DNA of 64,000 nt from CAVSJJ01 sp963771015 (GTDB lineage Bacteria > Actinomycetota > Actinomycetes > Actinomycetales > Dermatophilaceae), in NCBI GenBank assembly GCA_963771015.1, contig CAVYRN010000009.1, forward strand, positions 372,001 through 436,000, read 5' to 3'. Below the pieces are notes generated by a model that saw nothing but the letters and a program-made list of their open reading frames with translations, was not told where the DNA came from and searched no databases. How positions within the stretch are numbered: the stretch's first letter is position 1; each line of letters begins with the position of its first letter. Positions 17,887 to 23,672 of this stretch are shown one piece after another. Both the position numbers and the translations under genes were made by a program.

Positions 17887-19706
17887 GCGAGGAACTGGAG
17901 GCTGGAACCCCCATGAACGACGAGCCCGTGGTCCAGGCCGAGGGCGATGCCGCGCCCGGGGAGGGTGGACGGCGCCGGATCGGCGTCTACATCTGCCACT
18001 GCGGCGGCAACATCTCCGACTACGTCGACGTCGAGGCGGTCGCCGACTCGCTCAAGGACGACGGAGACGTCGTCGTCGCGACGACGACGATGTTCGCCTG
18101 CTCCGACGGCACCCAGCAGGACATGATCGAGGACATCCGGTCCAAGAACCTGGACGGCCTCGTCGTGGCGTCGTGCTCGCCGAAGCTGCACCAGGTCACC
18201 TTCCGCAACGTCTCGAAGCGGGCCGACCTCAACCCGTACGCCTACACCCAGGTCAACGTCCGTGAGCAGGGCTCGTGGGCGCACACCGACGACTACAAGG
18301 GCGCGACCGAGAAGGTCATCGGGCTGGTCAAGGCCGGGGTCGGCAAGACCCGGCTCTCCGAGCCGCTCGAGCCGCTCGTCGTCAAGACCCAGGCCAAGGC
18401 GCTCGTCGTCGGCGGCGGCATCGCCGGCATGCGGGCCGCGATCGGGCTGGCCGACGTCGGGCTCGGGGTGTTCGTCGTCGAGCGCGAGGCCGAGCTCGGT
18501 GGCTGGGTCGGCACCTTCGGCCCGATGTTCCCGTACGAGCGCTCCGGCATGGACCAGATCGCCCAGCTCAAGGAGGAGATCGCCAAGCGCCCGGCCATCA
18601 CCGTGTGGACCCGGGCCGAGCTCACCGGCAAGTCCGGCAGCTTCGGCAACTACGTCGCCGAGGTGACGGTCAACCACGCCGATGGGTCCGCTGACGTCAT
18701 CCCCACCGAGGTCGGCGCCGTCGTCGTGGCGACCGGGTTCGACTCCTACGAGCCCGAGGCCGGCGAGTTCGGCTATGGGATCGAGGGTGTCGTCACCCTG
18801 CCCGAGTACAAGGAGCTCGTCGACTCCGCCGACGGGCCGCTGACCTACCAGGGTCGCAAGGTCCGCTCGGTCGCCTACATCTACTGCGTCGGCAACCGGC
18901 AACCCGCTCCGGGCAACGAGTACTGCTCGAAGTTCTGCTGCACGGCCACGCTGCACGCCTCCATCGAGGCGGCCAAGCTCGACCCGTCGATCCGGCAGTA
19001 CCACCTGTACCGCGACATGCGGTCCTACGGGAAGCACGAGCTTCTCTACACGCAGGCGCGCCGCAAGGGCTCGGTCTTCATGAAGTACGACCTCGACACG
19101 CCGCCGGCCGTGGCCAGGGTCAAGGACCAGCTGCACGTGACGGCGACCGACCTGCTCACCGAGAACACCGAGGTGACCGTGCCGGTCGACCTCGTCGTCC
19201 TGGTCACCGGGATGGTCCCGCGCAAGAACGACGGGCTGACCAGCCTGCTGAAGCTGCCGCTCGGTAGCGACGGCTTCTACAACGAGATCCATCCGAAGCT
19301 GCGCCCGGTCGAGACCGTCGTCGACGGCGTCATGATCGCCGGTACCTGCCAGGGCCCGAAGACGGCACCCGAAAGCGTTGCCTCAGGTCTGGCTGCCGTG
19401 GCGCAGAGTGCGGCTCTGCTCAAGAAGGGGTTCGCCGAGCTCGACCCGCTCGTCGCCACCGTCCACGACGGCGCGTGTACGGGTTGCGACGACTGTCTGA
19501 CGAGCTGCCCCTACGACGCCATCACGACGTACGTCTGCGATGACGGGCACAAGGCCACGATCTCGGCGTCCGTGTGCAAGGGCTGCGGTGGTTGTGTCCC
19601 GTACTGCCCCGAGGATGCGATCGACCTGCTCGGGTACACGAGCGCACAGATGATGGCCGCCATCGATGGTCTGGCCCAGGAACCGGCGAAGGAACCAGTG
19701 GCATGA
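17883..19706 (+). CDS. HdrA-like flavoprotein (QmoB/HdrA type)
   Basis: This 607-residue protein has the full HdrA layout: N-terminal VYICHCGGNISDYVDVEAV (Cys38, Cys40) with Cys73 and Cys98, FAD motif GGGIAG at 176-181, the HdrA signature CVGNRQ...YCSKFCC (Cys335, 348, 352, 353), and two C-terminal 4Fe-4S motifs (Cys532/535/538/542 and 565/568/571/575). The first 30 residues are poorly conserved; an internal ATG at residue 11 with GGAGG upstream is an alternative start. ATGA overlap with the preceding gene implies coupled translation and a stoichiometric complex. QmoB of sulfate reducers carries an MvhD domain at its C-terminus. Here that function would come from the separate flpD-like protein. 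Confidence 0.9.
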   Translation: MSEELEAGTPMNDEPVVQAEGDAAPGEGGRRRIGVYICHCGGNISDYVDVEAVADSLKDDGDVVVATTTMFACSDGTQQDMIEDIRSKNLDGLVVASCSPKLHQVTFRNVSKRADLNPYAYTQVNVREQGSWAHTDDYKGATEKVIGLVKAGVGKTRLSEPLEPLVVKTQAKALVVGGGIAGMRAAIGLADVGLGVFVVEREAELGGWVGTFGPMFPYERSGMDQIAQLKEEIAKRPAITVWTRAELTGKSGSFGNYVAEVTVNHADGSADVIPTEVGAVVVATGFDSYEPEAGEFGYGIEGVVTLPEYKELVDSADGPLTYQGRKVRSVAYIYCVGNRQPAPGNEYCSKFCCTATLHASIEAAKLDPSIRQYHLYRDMRSYGKHELLYTQARRKGSVFMKYDLDTPPAVARVKDQLHVTATDLLTENTEVTVPVDLVVLVTGMVPRKNDGLTSLLKLPLGSDGFYNEIHPKLRPVETVVDGVMIAGTCQGPKTAPESVASGLAAVAQSAALLKKGFAELDPLVATVHDGACTGCDDCLTSCPYDAITTYVCDDGHKATISASVCKGCGGCVPYCPEDAIDLLGYTSAQMMAAIDGLAQEPAKEPVA

Positions 19707-19954
19707 GTACCGCTCTGAGAGAGACCAGGGAGATCATCCGCGAGGAGCCCCTGATGCACGCCCCCATCCTCGCCGCGCTGGCCGACGGCCCGCTCACCAT
19801 CCCGCAGATCGCCGAGCGCATCGGCCGCCCGTCCGACGAGGCGCTCTTCTGGGTCATGGGGATGCGGCGGTACGGCCACGTCGAAGAGGTCCCCGAGGCT
19901 GACGACGAGGGTTACTTCCAGTACCAGGCCGTCCAGAAGGGAACTGCGTCATGA
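19703..19954 (+). CDS. Small winged-helix-like protein within the hdr operon
   Basis: The 83-residue product has a helix-turn-helix/winged-helix pattern: LAALADGPLTIPQIAERIG, then DEALFWVMGMRRYGHVEEV, and a C-terminal beta-like GYFQYQAVQ. It overlaps both neighbours by ATGA (stop of the second HdrA; start of the HdrC-like gene), so it is translated in step with the complex. It may be a local regulator, or a structural small subunit that has reused the fold, as seen for some redox complexes. I do not recognise a named family. No metal-binding Cys is present. Confidence 0.75.
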   Translation: MSTALRETREIIREEPLMHAPILAALADGPLTIPQIAERIGRPSDEALFWVMGMRRYGHVEEVPEADDEGYFQYQAVQKGTAS

Positions 19955-21147
19955 CTGCCGTAGCCGACACCAACCTGCTGGCCGACCTGCAGAAGTTCGG
20001 TGCCGCCGAGATCAACGCCTGCTTCAGCTGCGGCAACTGCACGGCGACCTGCCCGATGGCGGACAACGACGGTGCCTTCCCGCGCCGGATGATCCGCTAC
20101 GCGATGGTGGGGCTCGCCGACGAGCTCCGTTCGAGCCGGGAGCTGTGGACCTGCTACCACTGTGGCGAGTGTTCGGACGCCTGCCCGACCGACGCGGACC
20201 CCGGCGAGTTCATGGCGACGGCTCGCCGCTACGCCATCGCGAGCTACGACAAGACCGGCCTGGCCCGGCTCATGTACACGCGTCCGATCGCCGGCACCCT
20301 CTCCGGGCTCGTGTTCTTCTTCGTCTTCGCCTCGCTCCTGTTCAGCTTCCGCCAGGACTCGCCGACCTCACCGCAGGCGAAGACCTTCTGGGACTTCGTC
20401 CCCTACCACTACATCCACACGACGGGCCTGGTCCTCATGGTCCTGGTCGCGATCGCCGGCCTGGCCGGGATCGCCTCCATGGCCCGGAGCCTGGCCAAGC
20501 GCGACGGCATCACCCTCGCGACGATGTTCGGGTCGAAGGAAGGCCGGTCGGCGTCGGTCAAGGCGCTGTGGTACTCGGTGGGCCTGGAGTCCATCGGGCA
20601 GCGCCGCTATCGCGACGACTGCAAGGACGAGGCCAAGCCGGTCCAGCCCTGGTACCTGCGGCGCTGGCTCGTCCATGCGCTCACCCTGTGGGGGTTCCTC
20701 GGTCTCCTCGCGGCCACAACCATCAACTACGCACTCGACATCCTCGGGATCAAGGACACCGGAACTCCGGTGCCGATCTGGTACCCGGTACGCCTGCTCG
20801 GCACGGTGGCCGGTCTGTCCTTCCTCTACGGCGTGACGATGTTCATGATCTGGCGCTGGCGCAAGACCGACCGGACCGCGGCGACGTCCTCCGCGGCCGA
20901 CTGGCTGTTCCTCATCCTGCTGTGGGTCACCGGCTTCACGGGGTTCGTCATCGAGGTCGCTCAGTACAGCGTGTCCAACATGCCGGCCTGGGGCCAGATC
21001 CTCTTCCTCATCCACGTGGCGATCGCGATGGAGCTGGTCCTCTTCCTGCCCTTCACGAAGTTCGCCCACGCGATCTACCGGCCGGTGGCGCTGTTCTTCT
21101 ACTCCGTCGCCCAGTCGCGGCGGGAGCGGGAGGCCGTCAACGCCTGA
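19951..21147 (+). CDS. HdrC/QmoC-like iron-sulfur and membrane cytochrome b-type subunit
   Basis: The 398-residue protein begins with two complete 4Fe-4S motifs of HdrC type (Cys24/27/30/34 and Cys68/71/74/78, each CXXCXXCXXXCP). From about residue 112 it has six hydrophobic segments with polar loops, resembling the HdrE/NarI/DsrM quinone-reacting cytochrome b fold. Candidate haem ligands are His153 or His156, His242, His355 and His373. HdrC fused to HdrE is the definition of QmoC in sulfate reducers, and the length is nearly the same. It should anchor the two HdrA proteins at the membrane and exchange electrons with menaquinone. It has no cysteine-rich CCG domain, so it is not HdrB. Last gene before a strong hairpin. 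Confidence 0.87.
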   Translation: MTAVADTNLLADLQKFGAAEINACFSCGNCTATCPMADNDGAFPRRMIRYAMVGLADELRSSRELWTCYHCGECSDACPTDADPGEFMATARRYAIASYDKTGLARLMYTRPIAGTLSGLVFFFVFASLLFSFRQDSPTSPQAKTFWDFVPYHYIHTTGLVLMVLVAIAGLAGIASMARSLAKRDGITLATMFGSKEGRSASVKALWYSVGLESIGQRRYRDDCKDEAKPVQPWYLRRWLVHALTLWGFLGLLAATTINYALDILGIKDTGTPVPIWYPVRLLGTVAGLSFLYGVTMFMIWRWRKTDRTAATSSAADWLFLILLWVTGFTGFVIEVAQYSVSNMPAWGQILFLIHVAIAMELVLFLPFTKFAHAIYRPVALFFYSVAQSRREREAVNA

Positions 21148-21153
21148 CGACGT

Positions 21154-21195
21154 GGTTGTCCCGGGGTCCCTACCTGTCCTGACCCCGGGACAACC
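21154..21195 (+). terminator. Strong hairpin ending the tusA-hdr operon
   Basis: A perfect 15-bp stem (left arm GGTTGTCCCGGGGTC, right arm its exact complement) with a 12-base loop starts six bases after the stop of the HdrC-like gene. No run of T follows, as is usual in this GC-rich window. It separates the first unit of the sulfur cluster from the second. Confidence 0.75.
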
Positions 21196-21349
21196 CAGCA
21201 CCCGCACTCGGATACGGAGGTGATGCCAAGGCCCATGATCACATGACGACCCCGCCGCCAGACGGCCCGTGGTTCGTCCCGGCTTCGTGACGCCGTCGCG
21301 AAGTGTTGGGCGAATCACACGCCGGTATGCCCTCTGACGGTTATCCATT

Positions 21350-21367
21350 CATACCCACAGGGGTATG
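21350..21367. promoter_or_regulatory. CsoR/CstR-type operator over the promoter of the SQR-like gene
   Basis: CATACCC-ACAG-GGGTATG is a perfect 7+4+7 inverted repeat. ATACCC-N4-GGGTAT is the known operator type of the CsoR family, which includes copper sensor CsoR and persulfide sensor CstR. It overlaps the -10 hexamer TATGTT (21364-21369), where a bound repressor would block transcription. In front of an SQR-like gene a persulfide-sensing CstR-like repressor is the likelier reader (inference). No csoR/cstR gene lies in this window. Confidence 0.7.
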
Positions 21368-21369
21368 TT
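21364..21369 (+). promoter_or_regulatory. -10 element of the SQR-like gene (leaderless)
   Basis: TATGTT lies seven bases before the ATG at 21377, the spacing seen at many leaderless genes in this window. This decides the start codon: the ATG at 21365 lies inside the -10 and the operator and cannot be on the transcript. Confidence 0.6.
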
Positions 21370-21376
21370 TGTCGAC

Positions 21377-22624
21377 ATGACCACCACACCGAAGTCGCTG
21401 TTGATCCTCGGCGCTGGCACGGCCGGCACGATCATCGCCAACAAGCTGGGCAAGCGCCTGGACCGAGCCGAGTGGACGATCACCATCGTCGACAAGGACG
21501 ACATCCACGACTACCAGCCCGGGTACCTCTTCATCCCGTTCGGCATCAACACGCCGGCCCAGATCCGCAAGACCAAGCGGCCCTACCTGCCCGACGACAT
21601 CAACATCGTCATGGGCGAGATCGACCGGGTCGACGCCGAGGCGCAGAAGGTCTACCTCGAGGGTGGTCGGGAGCTCGGGTACGACTACCTCGTCATCGCT
21701 ACCGGGACGACCCCCCGCCCGGACCAGACGCCCGGCATGGCGGGTCCGGAGTGGCACAAGTCGGTGGGCGAGTTCTACACCTTCGAGGGCGCGCTCGCCT
21801 TGCGCGAGGAGGCCAAGGAGTGGGCGGGTGGGCGCCTGGTCGTCCACATCACCGAGATGCCGATCAAGTGCCCGGTGGCCCCGCTCGAGTTCACCTTCCT
21901 CGCCGACGACTGGCTGCGTCAGAACGGCCTGCGCGACAAGACCGAGCTCATCTATGTCACCCCGCTCGACGGTGCCTTCACCAAGCCGGTGGCCAGCCGG
22001 GAGCTCGGGGATGCCCTGAGCCGGCGCGGTGTGACGGTCGAGACCGACTTCATGATCGAGAGGGTCGACCAGGAGCGCAAGGTCATCGTCTCCTTCGACG
22101 AGCGCGAGGTGCCCTACGACCAGCTCGTGACGATTCCGCTCAACATGGGCGCCGACTACGTCGCCCGCTCCGGCCTGGGCGACGAGCTCAACTACGTCCC
22201 CGTCGACAAGCACACGATGCAGTCGACGGCATACGAGAACATCTTCGCGCTCGGCGACGCAGGCAACCTGCCGACGTCCAAGGCCGGCTCGGTGGCGCAC
22301 TTCTCGATCGAGATCTTCGTCGACAACTTCATGCAGCTCATCTCCGGAGCGCCCATGACGCACTCCTTCGACGGGCACGCCAACTGCTTCATCGAGTCCG
22401 GCAACCGCAAGGGAATGCTGCTCGACTTCAACTACGACACCGAGCCGCTCACCGGCACCTTCCCGGTGCCCAAGGTCGGCCCGATGAGCCTGCTCAAGGA
22501 GAGCTACGCCAACCACCTCGGCAAGCTCGCCTTCCGCCACATCTACTGGAACGTACTGCTCCCCGGTCGGCCGCTCGGCCTCCCGTCGGAGATGAAGATG
22601 ACGGGCAAGAACCCCGTCGCCTAG
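21377..22624 (+). CDS. sqr: Sulfide:quinone oxidoreductase-like flavoprotein
   Basis: The 415-residue protein is of the SQR/FCSD/NDH-2 class: FAD motif GAGTAG at 12-17, DYQPGYLFIPFG as in SQR, the second FAD strand ATGTTPRP, and ALGDAGNLPTSKAGSVAH near 291. The two cysteines essential in SQR have equivalents: Cys165 (PIKCPVAPLE) and Cys337 (GHANCFIE). The third cysteine of some SQR types is absent. It should oxidise sulfide (or a persulfide) and reduce menaquinone at the membrane surface. It opens the second unit of the cluster, with dsrC- and dsrE2-like genes behind it as sulfur acceptors. A role with another thiol donor cannot be excluded. Confidence 0.85.
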   Translation: MTTTPKSLLILGAGTAGTIIANKLGKRLDRAEWTITIVDKDDIHDYQPGYLFIPFGINTPAQIRKTKRPYLPDDINIVMGEIDRVDAEAQKVYLEGGRELGYDYLVIATGTTPRPDQTPGMAGPEWHKSVGEFYTFEGALALREEAKEWAGGRLVVHITEMPIKCPVAPLEFTFLADDWLRQNGLRDKTELIYVTPLDGAFTKPVASRELGDALSRRGVTVETDFMIERVDQERKVIVSFDEREVPYDQLVTIPLNMGADYVARSGLGDELNYVPVDKHTMQSTAYENIFALGDAGNLPTSKAGSVAHFSIEIFVDNFMQLISGAPMTHSFDGHANCFIESGNRKGMLLDFNYDTEPLTGTFPVPKVGPMSLLKESYANHLGKLAFRHIYWNVLLPGRPLGLPSEMKMTGKNPVA

Positions 22625-22656
22625 GGACAGGTCAGCAACAGAGAGGACAGGTCATC

Positions 22657-22971
22657 ATGCCCACCACCACCATCGCCGGCCGCGAGGTCGAGATCAACGA
22701 CGAGGGCTTTCTCACCCAGCCCGACCAGTGGACCGAAGAGCTCGGCGGCGAGCTCGCCAAGCTCATCGGCGTCGCCATGACGGACGAGCACTGGAAGCTC
22801 ATCCGCTTCCTCCGCGAGGACTTCGCCGCCATGGGCGAGACGGCCACGCTGCGCCGGGTCAGCACCCAGACGGGCAAGCCGGTCAAGGAGCTGTTCACGC
22901 TCTTCCCCGGCAAGCCGGCGAAGAAGATGTCCTATGTCGCCGGGCTCCCCAAGCCCAAGGGCTGCGTCTGA
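22657..22971 (+). CDS. DsrC/TusE-family sulfur relay protein
   Basis: The 104-residue protein has the family pattern: N-terminal strand TIAGREVEINDEGFLTQP, then TDEHWKLIRFLREDF, and the C-terminal arm AGLPKPKGCV with the conserved penultimate Cys103 (CysA). The second cysteine of true DsrC, eleven residues earlier, is Ser here (MSYVAGLP). It can carry a persulfide but cannot form the intramolecular disulfide or trisulfide of dissimilatory DsrC, so it resembles TusE or regulatory DsrC homologues. GAGAGGA precedes the ATG. No DsrAB or DsrMKJOP gene is in the window. It probably receives sulfur from the SQR/DsrE2/TusA relay next to it. Confidence 0.9.
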   Translation: MPTTTIAGREVEINDEGFLTQPDQWTEELGGELAKLIGVAMTDEHWKLIRFLREDFAAMGETATLRRVSTQTGKPVKELFTLFPGKPAKKMSYVAGLPKPKGCV

Positions 22972-23012
22972 GCGACCGCTCATCCCATTCGGTACCGAGT
23001 CAGGAGACCACC

Positions 23013-23558
23013 ATGACCACCGACACGACCCCGACGACCGCACCCTTCGTGCCGTCGTTCGACGACGAGGCCGGCGGTGAGCGCAAGCTCGCCATCATCT
23101 GCAGCAAGGGCAACCTCGACATGGCCTACCCGGGCCTCATCCTCGCCAACGCCGCCGTCGGGGAGGGGATCGAGACGCACCTGTTCTTCACCTTCTGGGG
23201 TTTCGACATGATCTCCAAGGCGACGATGAACGACCTCAAGTTCAGCTTCGTCGGCAACACGGCGATGCACCCGCCGGGCCACTCCGGCATGGGCATCCAC
23301 CACATGCTCGGCGCCCTTCCCGGTGCGACGGCCATGGCGACGAAGATGATGAAGAAGCAGATCTCCGACCTCGACGTCCCGGAGGTCCCCGAGTTCCTCG
23401 ACCTGCTCTCCGGGTCGGGGGCCCACATGTGGGCCTGCCGGATGTCAGCCGACATGAACCACATGACGGAGGAGGACCTCTACGACGGCGTCGAGGCCAT
23501 CATCTCCGCCAGCGACTTCATCGAGATGACCGAGGGCGCCCAGCTGCTCTTCATCTAG
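23013..23558 (+). CDS. Second DsrE2-like protein
   Basis: The 181-residue protein is a paralogue of the DsrE2 in the first unit. It has LAIICSKGNLDMAYPGLILAN, the same THLFFTFWGFDM strand, a Met/His/Gly-rich middle (AMHPPGHSGMGIHHMLG) and Cys142 in MWACRMSADMNHM at the position of the conserved family Cys. It also has Cys30 in the first loop, absent from the other copy, and a 20-residue flexible N-terminus. A CAGGAG site precedes the ATG. It ends the unit that begins with the SQR-like gene. It probably acts as persulfide acceptor for SQR or as partner of the DsrC-like protein. Confidence 0.87.
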   Translation: MTTDTTPTTAPFVPSFDDEAGGERKLAIICSKGNLDMAYPGLILANAAVGEGIETHLFFTFWGFDMISKATMNDLKFSFVGNTAMHPPGHSGMGIHHMLGALPGATAMATKMMKKQISDLDVPEVPEFLDLLSGSGAHMWACRMSADMNHMTEEDLYDGVEAIISASDFIEMTEGAQLLFI

Positions 23559-23599
23559 CTCGGCCCCGCCGCGACAGGCATCCCTCAGCACGGACCTGG

Positions 23600-23635
23600 C
23601 GCCCCGGACCGCGTTCCTGTCCCCGGTCCGGGGCG
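23600..23635. terminator. Hairpin between the sulfur cluster and glgB
   Basis: The arms CGCCCCGGACC and GGTCCGGGGCG (11 bp) enclose a 14-base loop in the 114-base gap between convergent genes. It can serve both the dsrE2-like gene and glgB. No T-tract is present. Confidence 0.6.
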
Positions 23636-23672
23636 TCGCCCTGTCCGCAGACAGGACCCCGCGGCACGCGGG

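Noticed and set aside
21223..21246. Seven-codon frame (MPRPMIT) behind GGAGGTG upstream of sqr
   Set aside because: Spacing to the Shine-Dalgarno-like sequence is too short, the sqr promoter lies downstream of it, and there is no hairpin or codon bias suggesting a leader peptide.
13860..23558. Recent horizontal transfer of the sulfur/Hdr cluster
   Set aside because: No mobile genes, tRNA or direct repeats flank it and codon use looks like the neighbours. The sparser CGGCATAC words there are suggestive, but the numbers are too small to argue from.
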